Positions 34,258-45,948 of a stretch of DNA of 64,000 bases are shown here, piece by piece (position 1 is the first letter of the stretch; every line of letters starts with the position of its first letter). The translations under genes were made by a program, and so were the position numbers. The notes beneath the pieces are model-generated. The model was not told where the DNA came from. It ran no database searches and saw only the letters and a list, made by a program, of their open reading frames with translations. Location: positions 134,393,740 to 134,457,739 of the forward strand of contig JBAIZL010000002.1 in the NCBI GenBank assembly GCA_036971475.1. Direction: 5' to 3'. This DNA comes from Prosapia bicincta (Eukaryota; Arthropoda; Insecta; Hemiptera; Cercopidae).

Positions 34258-35987
34258 TTTCTTTTATAATATCAACCTAATTTTCTATACTCAGTGGACA
34301 GGTTTGAGCAATTTTATGTTTAGTGTTAAATTTGAAAAATGCAAGGACCAGTAGCTTAATATTTCCTCAAACAAAAAAAAATAAATAAATAATTGGTTGT
34401 CTAATATTTCAAATTGTTTAGAAATTCCAAAATATTAAATATGTTTGAGCACATTAGCACTTACTTTCAAGGTTTTACGAGAGCATGAATTTCAGCAAAT
34501 GCATGCCATTGTGCACTCAGACCTCAAGAGATACAGAAATGTATAAATATTAAATATACAAATTAGAAATTATGGTCAATAGAGTACCAGGAATGTATGA
34601 ACATCCTCGGGTCCTAATTAGTCTTAATGTTGTACTCGGTATTAAATTATTGTTGTATAAAGTGTATATACAAACTTTGAGTTTGGTTATGTCAAATGGA
34701 AAAACACTCCCTTAAAAACTGTTTTTTTTCTGTTTCAGGTTTGAAAGTCGCAGCTGGGTGAGTCTTAGGTAGTGCCCAACATGTCAGCTTAACATATCCC
34801 TCATTATACCTTACTTATTCCCTGCATGTTCATGTTGTACAGAGGTTAGAGAGGGGTGTAATTGTTTCTTGCAGGTGGAGAAGCCCTTTGCATGATGTAG
34901 TTAGTTCTTGTTTGCCCTCTCTGCCTATGTTCCTTACTAACAATAAGGTATGGTGACATGTCCTCATAATGGAATGGAAGTTTGTTGGCCTGCCGTGCGA
35001 TAATAATAATTTCGGTTACGTTGTATGTTCCAATCTGTATCCCTCCAATCCACAACACTTACATTACACTAAACTAATACAAAAATATTTGACAAACTTC
35101 TGTTTCGTTATATGTTTGTATACGAATTCATCACTTGGTCCTAAATGTTCAGCTGACATGTTCATTGTTTTTATACTAACTTGGGTGTGTTGTTTCAACT
35201 TTTCAGAGATCTTCAGACTTCTACTGAGTAAGAGACAAATATTTTAAAACTCTTTAAATTGAAATAAAAATTTCAAACACTTTTTGGATTCAATATTAGA
35301 TGATTATTTCAAATTTTTAATATTTTTTTATGCTCAAATTTATTAAAACTTACAAACTTCATAAATAGGTTTTTATCAACCTTTTTTTTACTATTAAAGA
35401 TCTTAAAGTAATAGGTTATTAATGAAATATTGTTTTCAAAAATATAGGAAGAATTAGAATTTTATATAAAATTTATAAAAGAAATTAGGAATATCTATTA
35501 TTTAATACATTTAGGAAAATTTATTTAGGAAAATTTAGGTTTCAACAGAATTTATTTTCTATAAAAGATTTAATAATTAAATTTCTAGAAAAAACACAGT
35601 CTTACTCTCCAAAAATGTAACTACGCAGAACTTCAAGGACCATCATGGATCTACATTATACAATGTTATACAAGGTATTTATACAATGTTTTTCTTAATA
35701 CTTGTATTCTTTTTCAGGAAAACTTAGTATTTAGGATAAACAATCAATTGAGTTAGGGATCGCGTCCCCTCCCCCTATTAGGGTATTGTAGGACTTGTTA
35801 TTCTGCATTTTGTTGTAATATATTATATTTATTAACTAACTTGTACTTTTTGTTTCAGCTATTTGGGCTCTTTTAGTTGTTAGTCTTGTAAAAAAAAAGT
35901 AAATTAGTATTAATATATCACAAGGCAGTAATATAACATAAGTTGTTAAAGTGTGTTTGTTCTGAATTTTGGTTGATTTTTCTGGAG
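34258..35987 (+). other. Stretch with possible micro-exons c, d and others (X2)
   Basis: Several strong acceptor/donor pairs enclose very short segments. Segment c, 34739-34757 (TTTTTCTGTTTCAG| 19 nt |GTGAGT), and segment d, 35207-35227 (CAACTTTTCAG| 21 nt |GTAAGA), are paired. CTTTTTCAG near 35718 and TTTGTTTCAG near 35858 are further acceptors without clear donors. X3 preserves c and d. Segments of 19-21 nt cannot be judged as coding without transcripts. Confidence 0.3.
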
Positions 35988-36035
35988 AAGACATTCATAC
36001 AAAGAAGAACTAAAGACTATCAAGAAAAAGCTATG
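35988..36035 (+). CDS. Candidate exon f, 48 nt (X2)
   Basis: Acceptor TTTTTCTGGAG, donor ATG|GTAAGT. It is open in the frame K-T-F-I-Q-R-R-T-K-D-Y-Q-E-K-A-M, phase 0 to 0, and identical in X3 at 43267-43314. It is followed 65 nt later by exon g, which keeps the same phase. Confidence 0.45.
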
Positions 36036-36100
36036 GTAAGTAAATCCACACTCATATACTCTTAATTTTGTGAAAAAAAACTCATAAAGGTTTGTTCCAG

Positions 36101-36200
36101 TAGGATCAGGATACTTCGAAGAATCAGCTGTATATTGTGTGACTGGAAGTGGACCCATCAACTGTTTCTCTTCAAAAGGCGGTTGGTCAGGAAGTTAAAG
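36101..36200 (+). pseudogene. Exon g, 100 nt, broken copy (X2)
   Basis: It is homologous to the intact exon at 44154-44253 with the same splice borders (TTGTTCCAG| ... |GTTTGT). The first codon TAT has become TAG and a second stop replaces the codon for Arg in N-A-R-L-E. A transcript using it would end immediately after exon f. Confidence 0.55.
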
Positions 36201-36573
36201 GTTTGTGTAAGAATATATTTGTATTTCTTATCAGATATAGTACAAACATTTCTCAGAGTATTGGTAAATTCACACACCATAAAGATATCCTCCTATTGTG
36301 TCAGGATTTGGCTTTGTACATTTTCTTACATCTCCATCCCTCAAACAGTATCTTCTATATTATTAAAATGGTTTCTCACATCTTGAAAAAAAACTAAAAA
36401 TAATAGTATTTCCTAAGTCTGTTTAGTTTTGTATTTACTGTATTAATTCTGTCTAAAGTGGTATTTCTTGAAGTCACCATCAAAAAGTAATATAAAACAA
36501 AATTTTGAGTCAATCAAGAGATCCTTCAGAATTTAGTTTTTGGGTAGGGATAATTATGGCAGTCTGACTACTA

Positions 36574-36586
36574 GGGGGGGGGGGGG
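36574..36586. repeat. Poly-G tract
   Basis: Thirteen G close to the X2/X3 junction. The equivalent end of X3 (about 43906-43918) has an interrupted G tract, and the third copy (about 45060) lacks it. Confidence 0.9.
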
Positions 36587-36599
36587 ATCCTGTCACAAA

Positions 36600-37085
36600 T
36601 TGTGGAAAATATTTATGCTGTTTATATATATCTCATAGTTTTCTACTGTGTTAAGTTTTTTGCTTTTATTGACGTAATGTGGGATATTTAGATTGGTGTC
36701 TATGTCAGTCTGTGAGTGTAGTATGTTTTGTATGTGTGTGGCCAAATTTGTTGTAGGTTGTATCTCTTGTCTGTTATATGTGTTCTTCATGTCTTGTGGT
36801 AAATGTTCTCCCTGTTTGTGCTTGTGAAAGCTGGGGCAGTTGTTGCAAGTAATCTTGTATACGCCTGCCCTGTTATGTTTATCCTGGTATGTTTTTGAAC
36901 TGTGTAGGTGTTTTTATTTGTGTTGGATGTTGTGAATAATACTTTGTATTTAAGTTTGCAAAACGTGGAAGCTACTTTTTGTGATGTGTTGTCGTGACAT
37001 GTAAGTGTTATATATTTTTGTGTTTGTGTTATTATTTTTTGTTGTGTTATGTGTATGCTGTTTTTTTTGCATTTCGTATTATCTA
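36600..37085 (-). pseudogene. Penelope-like GIY-YIG relic (block X3)
   Basis: Third homologue of 530-1030. A short remaining frame reads R-Q-E-I-Q-P-T-T-N-L-A-T-H-I-Q-N, i.e. the segment just after the GIY-YIG core; the core itself is frameshifted. Confidence 0.7.
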
Positions 37086-37484
37086 TAAAAAGCTAAAAAT
37101 GTACAACACAAAAACTGTAATTTTCATAAAATTGAAGTCCAGCCATCCATTTGAAAGAAACTAGCCATACTACACAGATGCTTATACTAGAACCCATAAA
37201 ACCATAAATCATATTCTTGCATTCTTTAAGGAAAGGTGTTTGTAAAAGGTAAGCTTCATAAATAAAAGGACAGATTGAATCTTGTAATCACAGTTTTTTC
37301 TCTTAGTTATAAAACAAATATTTTCTAGTGTACTAATTATCCTACCATAGTCAGTCTTCTGGCATCAGCCTTTTTGAGAATTGGTATAATGTTCTAACTA
37401 GCTTTCATTTGTTCGGTTATATAAGTCAGCATAATAGTCAAAGCATTTGGTTATATTGACAAAATTTGTGTTTTGATTTGCTAG

Positions 37485-37600
37485 AAAATGATGAATGAAG
37501 ATTCACCATTCCAATGCCAGCAGCCTTACCAATTAATAGCAACTTTAATCATAGACTACATCTGTACTGCTCGAAACTGTGTCATTGGGCTGAATATCAG
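37485..37600 (+). CDS. Candidate exon a, 116 nt (X3)
   Basis: Open across its length as MMNEDSPFQCQQPYQLIATL and on to N-I-R at the donor; differs from 29064-29179 at two residues. Same caveats on frame and weak donor. Confidence 0.3.
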
Positions 37601-38199
37601 GTATATTTTTTGGAAATTCCTCTTACCTACTCTTTTAGCACAAATGTTTATTTGTAAGATCACAAATTTTCATTTGTATTATGAAATAACCATTTTTTAC
37701 TTTGAGATTAACTGTCATTAATGTATGTAATATATTTTGAACATTTATTGTTTGGAGGCCAGGGTAAAGTGGATAACTTTTTTTTAAACCGCTGACAAAT
37801 CTTGAATAAAGTAAAAAAGATTCTGTCATAGTGTTAAATATCATCTAAAATACATCATCTATTGATAGGAAAATAGTTATTTACTAATCTAAAAAACAGG
37901 GATGTAAATATATCATTTATACATAAATGTTAATTATTCTCTTTGCGCAAGTATCCTAAGCAAAGTGAATAATGTAACCCAGGCAATGTGAATTTTGTAC
38001 TCATTAACCTGAAAATTGAAAAATGGTGGGATAAAATGCACACAAGCACAAAATATCTCTGTAACATTTAATTTCACAAAATAACTCTTAATTTAAGAGT
38101 ACACATTACACCACAAAATTTAAAGCTATATACTTTACACTCTTTAAATTTTTAATATTAAGTAGAATTAAAAGAAATTATATTGTGTGTCAACTTTAT

Positions 38200-38610
38200 C
38201 TGTTGATACATAAATCAAAGAAATATGATCCCAATCCACAACAGTCTGAACAACCTTCATGCGACTATTCAAGACAATGCCCGCACTGTATCCAATCATC
38301 CAGAGGGGGTCCTCTTATTTTTCCTGGAAAATTAAACAATGGTAATCTTTTTTCTCTTTTAAAAATGTGAGTTTTTCTTATTATTGACAATTGGTAAGGT
38401 TTTTTCTTTTGTAAGACTTCTTTAAATGTCATTTCTTGCTAAGCGGGGCAAAAAGAATACTGTAAGATTTTGACGACCCTGAAATGGAATTGAAACCATC
38501 TTCAATAGATTTTATGGCTAATTTTAAATTTTCTTCAGACCATCTATCTTCCATTCATATTTGTATACCATCTGAAAACCAAATTTGGTTTCAGTTTGTT
38601 TTAAATAATT
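38200..38610 (-). pseudogene. Decayed pogo-type transposase (X3 copy)
   Basis: Almost identical to the X2 copy, with the same missing catalytic domain and the same TAG in the zinc finger. Confidence 0.55.
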
Positions 38611-39962
38611 TATTTGTTAGTTTTATTGTATGATGAGTAAAGTATACATGCATAAAATATATCTGGGCAAAGTAAATAGTAATCCACTATACCCGGCCTG
38701 CACAATTTTTAAAAAAGTAATGAAATTACCCATAATCGTTAAACTTTTTATTTTGCAAGAAACGTTATGGAAAGGGAAATGAACAAGCAGTCAATTAAGC
38801 TTGTAACATACAAGTTTTTTCAAAGAAAATAACTTGAATGTTTTTTCAGAAGCAACAAATTCAAACAACACACAGCCTTGTGCTTAAAACGACACTATGG
38901 TGCTGGGTCTTGTGGTGACGCTTCATTTGTTCACATATTAGGCCCTTAGACCTTCAGTAAATCAAGATAGGAAATAATATCGAAAAATCACTTTGCCCGG
39001 ACTTCCACTACTTAGTTAATTTACTTCATATTAGAATTAAAATTCAAATATGCACAAATTTTGAAATTTTTAAAACCTCTTATAAAACTATATTTAAAAA
39101 GTACTTAACTAAGTGAATACGTAATGGCTTACTTGTTCACTCGTTTCATTACCTTAGTTCCATTTACAAAGCTAACCTTCTACCAATGGTAGGTATCTTA
39201 GTTAAGTACTTTTTAAATATAGTTTAGTCAGTGAATTCAAGATGATTACATCAACCAACATTTTTAAAAATTTAAAGGAATTAAATTTATTTTTATTTAA
39301 TTTAAAAATCAAAGAATATATAATGGAATGAATATTTCTTGGTTATTGGCAAGATTTATTTAAATCCCTGATTGTGTGTAAGGTTGTGTTTATATATTCG
39401 AGTGAGCATTTATTTGCCCAAAGTCACAGGTCAAAGAGTTTAGGACAATTCATCTCTCAAGGGTTTTCACAATTTACCCAAATAAATGTTAGGTATAAAA
39501 TATCTTCTTACTTTCTAGTAAATATAACACAGTTTCAATTTGTATCATGAAGCATTTTTCCTATTTTCAATAAGATATGTTTCTCGTATCGACAATAACA
39601 AAAAAAAAAACCTTTTGATATCTTCAAAGCCCTTATCAAATTCAATGCAATAAATTGATCAAAGATAAAAGAAAACCTTTTACTATTACAAATCATACAA
39701 CATATAATTACAATTTTTAATGCTTAATATCTTTATATTTGATGAACTTATGAAATGGCCTAATAATTTTCACACTTTTGAAATGTAATTCATAAATTTT
39801 AAATGTGCTTTTTATCAACTAAGCCAATAATACTTATTATTCATTTAAATTTTATTTAAAATTTAGTTTTAAAAATTGTTTTTTAAATGTATTGTAATTA
39901 TTATTATTTTGTCAGTTTCAAAGGAAAAAGAATTTTAAATAGGATTTTGTAACCGAACTTAC

Positions 39963-40173
39963 CCTTCTGAAGTCTTGAGGCTATACTGATGTGTAATGTC
40001 TTTATGTAATCGACTTCAGTAGGAATAGATAGTGTAGTTTCTCTTATCTTGCCATCTTTAGACACTATAGTCTTGGGTGGTAGCTGCGTATCTGACTCAT
40101 TCACCAAACCTCTAATGGCCTCTTCTCCAGTCTTCATTCTTGGTATAGATGTTTGAATATACATGAATGTTTT
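39963..40173 (-). CDS. Candidate 211-nt coding exon, intact copy in X3
   Basis: Same borders, length and phase as 32496-32706 and fully open. Replacements relative to X2 include G-S-D to E-S-D, R to G after V-S-K-D, and P to A in I-P-S-R-L-Q-K. Two open copies beside five broken ones suggest that only the X2/X3 version is, or was, under constraint. Confidence 0.5.
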
Positions 40174-40908
40174 CTATCATGAATTTTAATTCATTAGAAA
40201 TACTTCAACTTAAGTCTAAATTTATTTTGTTTTAGCAGAGTGTAACGCCCCTTTGCACAGTATGAACCCATCAATCACTATCCTGTCAAACTCTCGATAT
40301 TATTAGCATGACGTAACAAAAATATAGCTGCTTGTAGCTTTCAGAAATTCCAACTGCAGTTTGTCGCAATGAGTTAAGTTAGATAAATGACCAAAAATCT
40401 TAATGGATCCTTATATGCTTTGGCACTTCTCATTTATCTCCCTCCATTTAACTAATCAGAACTATGTATAAAATATTAAACCTTATATTTAACACAATAT
40501 ATTTTTGTACAAGCCAGGTGTGACGGAATAATGGAGTGATGGGTAATAGAATGTTTACAATCATGACTTATCACTGAGATCTTTAAAATGTATTGCTTCT
40601 TGGAACAAATGCTATTGTATTGGTTTTTATAAAGTTTTTTACTTAAAAATAGTAATTCATTAAAAAAAAAAAAACATTTTCTATAAACAAACTATAAAGT
40701 TTACTTTTGTCTGGTTTCTCTACAACAATGTACATGTTTAGGTCATAAATATGAAAGATACTAGTTACAATATTAATATCTTATAGCAAAAGGAATTAGT
40801 AAAACATATAAAAACAATAACAAATAAAAAAAATTAGGAGCAGAGAGAAAATAATAAATTGGCAATAAAAACAATTTAATGAAACATTTTTGTGTTTTTT
40901 TTAACTAG

Positions 40909-41056
40909 AAAAGTGCTCCAAGAAGATAATGTTAGCATAATGAAGAGGACACCGTCTCCAATTTTATCAAGAGTCTCAACCAATAACAACACAGAAAGCA
41001 ACTTTAATCAACAAGACATCTTTACTGCTACAAAGTGACATTGTCCTAAATATAAG
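40909..41056 (+). CDS. Candidate exon b, 148 nt (X3 copy)
   Basis: Signals as in X2; open to TGA. Confidence 0.4.
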
Positions 41057-41287
41057 GTAAGTTTATCCGTAATTATTGTACACAATTTCTCTTCGGCATG
41101 ACTCTTTGGCATTACATTATTCCCAGTTTCATAAAACATAAATGTGGCTGTGTTTAGTGAAGAAATATACAAGATGTCATTATTTATACCTCAATAGCAA
41201 AGACAGAAAATATTTAAATAATCCTATGAAAACACCATTGATGTTTACAAAAAAAACAGACATCGTAGCGGAAGAGACGGAAGCTAA

Positions 41288-41520
41288 AATAGAGTCTTGA
41301 GAATTGGAGTCCCGATATTTTCAGCTTCCGTTATATTCGACCCTGTTCCTATTCGACCTTATTTTATATATTTGAAAGTAAATGAAGAGTCAGGCACAAG
41401 AAATATTTATATCAATTTGGTGTGCATAGGAAATTATTCGAGTTTCCAAGAAATGGTTACATCAATATGGTATGCAAAAAAAATGATTCAAGTTTCCAAG
41501 AAATGTTTACATCAATAGGT
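41288..41520. mobile_element. Pogo-like MITE, left part only (X3)
   Basis: The left terminus is degraded to AAATAGAGTCTTGAG; two to three minisatellite units follow, then the sequence jumps to the outside flank (CCTAATTTTCAATACTCAGT). The right terminal repeat present in X2 has been deleted. Confidence 0.55.
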
Positions 41521-43266
41521 TATATTGAACCTAATTTTCAATACTCAGTGACAGGTTTGAGCAATTTTATTTTTAGTGTTACATTTGAAAAATGCAAGGT
41601 CCAGTAGCTTAATATATCCTCAAACAAAAAATAATAAATAAATAATTGGTGGTCTAATATTTCATATTGTTTAGAACATCCAAAATATTAAATATGTTTG
41701 AGCACTATGACATATATTACAGCATTCGGACTTAGCACTTACTTTCATGGTTTTACGAGAACATCAGTTGTGGCAAATGCATCCCATTGTGCACTCAGAC
41801 TTCAAAAAATACCGAAAAGTATAAATATTAAATATACAAATTTAAAATTATGGTCAATAGAGTATCAGGATATTATGAACATCCTCAGGTACTAATTAGT
41901 TTTGATGTTGTACTCAGTATTAAATTATTGTTGTATAAAGTGTATATACAAACTTTGAGTTTGGTTATGTCAAATGGAAAAACACTCCCTTAAAAACTGT
42001 TTTTTTTCTGTTTCAGGTTTGAAAGTCGCAGCTGGGTGAGTCTTAGGTAGTGCCCAACATGTCAGCTTAACATATCCCTCATTATACCTTACTTATTCCC
42101 TGCATGTTCATGTTTTACAAAGGTTAGAGAGGGGTGTAATTGTTTCTTGCAGGTGGAGAAGCCCTTTGCATGATGTAGTTAGTTCTTGTTTGCCCTCTCT
42201 GCCTATGTTCCCTACTAACAATAAGGTATGGTGACATGTCCTCATAATGGAATGGAAGTTTGTTGGCCTGCCGTGCGATAATAATAATTTCGGTCACGTT
42301 GTATATTCCAATCTGTATCCCTCCAATCCACAACACTTACATTACACTAAACTAACACAAAAATATTTGACAAACTTCTGTTTCGTTATATGTTTGTATA
42401 CGAATTCATCACTCGGTCCTAAATGTTCAGCTGACATGTTCATTGTTTTTATACTAACTTGGGTGTGTTGTTTCAACTTTTCAGAGATCTTCAGACTTCT
42501 ACTGAGTAAGAGACAAATATTTTAAAACTCTTTAAATTGAAATAAAAATTTCAAACACTTTTTGGATTCAATATTAGATGATTATTTCAAATTTTTAATA
42601 TTTTTTTATGCTCAAATTTAGTAAAACTATACAAACTTCATAAATAGGTTTTTATCAATCTTTTTTTTACTATTAAAGATCTTAAGGTAATAGTTTATTA
42701 ATGAAATATTGTTTTCAAAAATATAGGAAGAATTAGAATTTTATATAAAATTTATAAAAGAAATTAGGAATATCTATTATTTAATACATTTAGGAAATTT
42801 TATTTAGGAAAATTTAGGTTTCAACAGAATTTATTTTCTATAAAAGATTTAATAATTAAATTTCTAGAAAAAACACAGTCTTACTCTCCAAAAATGTAAC
42901 TACGCAGAACTTCAAGGACCATCATGGATCTACATTATACAATGTTATACAAGGTATTTATACAATGATTTTTTTAATGCTTGTGTTCTTTTTCAGGAAA
43001 ACTTAGTATTTAGGATAAACAATCATTGAGTTAGGGATCGCGTCCCCTCCCCCTATTAGGGTGTTGTAGGACTTGTTATTCTTCATTTTGTTGTAATATA
43101 TTATATTTATTAACTAACTTGTACTTTTTGTTTCAGCTATTTGGGCTCTTTTAGTTGTTAGTCTTGTAAAAAAAATAATAAATTAGTATTAATATATCAC
43201 AAGGCAGTAATATAACATAAGTTGTTAAAGTGTGTTTGTTCTGAATTTTGGTTGATTTTTCTGGAG
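41521..43266 (+). other. Stretch with possible micro-exons c and d (X3)
   Basis: Segment c at 42016-42034 and segment d near 42485-42505 keep the same acceptors and donors as X2. About 98% identity to X2 by eye, so conservation here is not evidence of selection. Confidence 0.3.
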
Positions 43267-43314
43267 AAGACATTCATACAAAGAAGAACTAAAGACTATC
43301 AAGAAAAAGCTATG
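43267..43314 (+). CDS. Candidate exon f, 48 nt (X3)
   Basis: Identical to the X2 copy. Phase 0 out allows splicing to the intact exon g at 44154 (M then Y-D-Q-D), skipping the broken copy at 43380. Confidence 0.45.
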
Positions 43315-43379
43315 GTAAGTAAATCCACACTCATATACTCTTAATTTTGTGGAAAAAAACTCATAAAGGTTTGTTCCAG

Positions 43380-43479
43380 TAGGATCAGGATACTTCGAAG
43401 AATCAGCTGTATATTGTGTGATTGGAAGTGGACCCATCAACTGCATCTCTTCAAAAGGCGGAGGGTCAGGAAGTTAAAG
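43380..43479 (+). pseudogene. Exon g, 100 nt, broken copy (X3)
   Basis: TAG in the first codon and TGA in the middle, as in X2, while the splice borders are kept. Confidence 0.55.
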
Positions 43480-44153
43480 GTTTGTGTGAGAATATATTTT
43501 TATTTCTTATCAGATATAGTACAAACATGCCTCACAGTATTGGTAAATTCACAAACCATAAAGATATCCTCCTATTGTGTCAGGATTTGGCTTATTCAAC
43601 GCACTTGCAACATACAATCATACTTGTAGAGTTACATACTTTTATATACATACAAGTATATAATAAATGTGTTTACAAGCAAGTTCTTTGATCCCTCATC
43701 GCTACTATGTTCAATCTTGAAAAAAACTACAAATAATAGTATTTCCTAAGCCTGTTCAGTTTAATATTTACCATATTAATTCTGTCTAAAGTGGTATTTC
43801 TTGAAGTCACCATCAAAAAGTAATATAAAACAAAATTTTGACTCATTCAAGAGAGGCTTCAAAATTTAGTTTTTTATTAGGGATAATTATGGCAGTCTGA
43901 CTAATGGGGGGTGGGGGGATCCTGTCACAAAATGTGTAAAATTTAAATGGTAGTTTTAAGGGCATTTTCACTTCCATTGTATAGAGATATAATAAAACAA
44001 AATAGTGATTAATTAATATTTTATTGTAACTCAGTGCGTTCTAAATTTTGTTATAACATTATAAGCATTTCTTTTGCTTTTAAATTTATAACATTTACCA
44101 TTTTAAGTCATTACTCCTAATTTTTTGAAAAAAACTCATAAAGTTTGTTCCAG

Positions 44154-44253
44154 TATGATCAGGATACTTGGAAGAATCAGCTGTATAATGCACGACTGGA
44201 AATGGACCCATCAACTGCTTCTCTTCAAAAGGCGGAGGGTCAGAAGGTTAAAG
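44154..44253 (+). CDS. Candidate exon g, 100 nt, intact copy
   Basis: Acceptor TTTGTTCCAG, donor AAAG|GTTTGT. It is open for 33 codons plus one base: YDQDTWKNQLYNARLEMDPS, then T-A-S-L-Q-K-A-E-G-Q-K-V-K. Hydrophilic, probably helical; not recognised. It joins in frame to exon f. Both upstream duplicates are nonsense-mutated, which makes this the likely functional version. Confidence 0.5.
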
Positions 44254-45251
44254 GTTTGTGTTGAATATTTTTTTATTTCTCATCAGCTATCATAAGTCCT
44301 TTGTTAAACAAACCACCGTTTCTTGAAAATTGAGATAACTGCAAATTCTGGTAGATAAACATTGAAGCTATAGTACAAACATTCCTCACAGTATTCTAGC
44401 ATCTGATTGTCATGAAAAAAATAAAAGAGCAAATGGCAATCCCTTAATCTAACACTGAGTAAATAAACTTTGAAGAGTGATATCTTAAAATCTACTTTTG
44501 TTGCTCCGTCTATTGATGCATATGATAAGTCTATCAGCTTATGGTACTCTAAACAGTTTTGCAAGGTTTTCTGATTAACTTAGCTTTGACTATAATTCAT
44601 AGTATTGCAGGAGTGACTATCTATTTTGGCTTTTTAAAAAGTACAATTGGGAACCTGTCATTTTATTGAAATTCAAGTCCCTTTGTCCAAGAGTGCAACA
44701 CAACTGCAACTTCAACCCAACTCGTTTAGGATTTTTGAAAGGGTGTTGTACTTTGTCCACTGTTTCAATGCACTTGCAACATACAATCATACTTGTAGAG
44801 CTACATACTTTTATATACATACAAGTATATAATAAATGTGTTTACAAGCAAGTTCGTTGATCCCTCATCACTACTATCTTGAAAAAAACTACAAATAGTA
44901 GTATATCCTAAGCCTGTTTAGTTTTATATTTACCGTATTAATTCTGTCTAAAGTGGTATTTCTTGAAGTCGCCATCAAAAAGTAATATAAAACAAAATTT
45001 TGAGTCAATCAATAGAGGTTTCAGAATTTAGTTTCTGGGTAGGGATAATTATGGCAGTCTGACTAGGGACTTGTCCATGACTCACAGCATTGAACAATAC
45101 ACTGATCTAGCTTGAAACACGTTGGCTGACAAATATTTGCAAGTAGTGGTTTTTTTGCCGAGTGATACCAAAAGTAGAAATTTATCGGATTTATAGAGTA
45201 ACCTGAACATGATGCATACTTCACTAAAGGATTGACATTTTTATAGTGACA
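44254..45251. other. Interval between exon g and the hAT element
   Basis: Minus-strand open frames of 86 codons (44304-44564) and 67 codons (44617-44820) have no recognisable family. A segment around 44770-44850 duplicates 43595-43690. At 45063-45250 a cysteine-rich minus frame runs up to the hAT insertion and is interrupted by it; it is not recognised. Confidence 0.35.
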
Positions 45252-45259
45252 ACTATGAA
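45252..45259. repeat. hAT target-site duplication, left
   Basis: ACTATGAA, identical to 49895-49902. Confidence 0.9.
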
Positions 45260-45948
45260 CAGTTGCGGACTTTGCCATGGTGCCGCCCCTAGGCACAATT
45301 TGGCCGCCCGCCCTTTGCGCCCAGTTCGAATTTATTGGAAACGTCCCAACGTAATATAATGCTTTTAATTTACACCATACGAATCCGTTTTCATGCCTGT
45401 TCAAAGAAATGCATAATAAAAAAAATAATTAACTTTTAATAATGATGCGCTTTAAGATTAAAAAATATGTTGGTATTCATGCAATAATGCATTTTACGTT
45501 TAAATTAAATACCGATTACCGTGCTGACCATAGTTTACTGTCCTAATGCAATAATAATAAACGTAAAGTACATATTAAATAATAATGTATAATAATATAC
45601 TATATATTGGACACTATATTTTAATGAAATATATTTTGAAAATATACATACATTACTTCACTTTCATATTTGTTGGTGAAGACAAGTGAAAATAAGGATA
45701 CTTTTGAGATTAGAAAGTGTTATTTATTACACACAAGATTAAGAATTAATATTTCCAGCCTATTAGTATTAACAAGAATAATTAACGTATGTTTTTACTT
45801 TTTTGGGTAATAGTTTATAATGAAAACATTGTGTAAAAATTAGACTTAATATACTTTCTAAGTGGAATATGGTGGTTTAAGGTTTAATATTTATATAAAT
45901 ATTGCAGAAACAAAACTTGTAGCCTACGTATGACTAAAACATTTATTC

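Larger units (their letters stand above)
27540..36595. repeat. Segmental duplication block X2
   Basis: It is colinear with X3 (36596-43930) at high identity and with X1 (530-5500) at lower identity. Offsets between matching points are 8,421 bp at exon a, about 7,468 bp at the 211-nt exon and 7,278 bp downstream. The change is explained by an extra exon-a copy and a roughly 1-kb internal duplication in X2. Confidence 0.9.
36596..43930. repeat. Segmental duplication block X3
   Basis: Head-to-tail copy of X2, starting with the PLE relic and ending after exon g near the G-rich tract and GGATCCTGTCACAAA. It has one exon-a copy, no 1-kb internal duplication, and a MITE that has lost its right end. 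Confidence 0.9.

Noticed and set aside
34846..35247. Overlapping plus and minus frames of 70-92 codons, repeated at 42.1-42.5 kb
   Set aside because: X2 and X3 are about 98% identical, so shared openness is not evidence of coding; neither frame has protein-family character, and splice-like sites cut through them.
32496..36035. Idea that the 211-nt minus exon and exon f are related because both start K-T-F
   Set aside because: Only about ten bases agree, and they lie on opposite strands; chance is a sufficient explanation.
35946..36161. Minus frame across exons f and g (also at 43225-43446)
   Set aside because: Shadow of the plus-strand exons, whose splice borders and phases are coherent.
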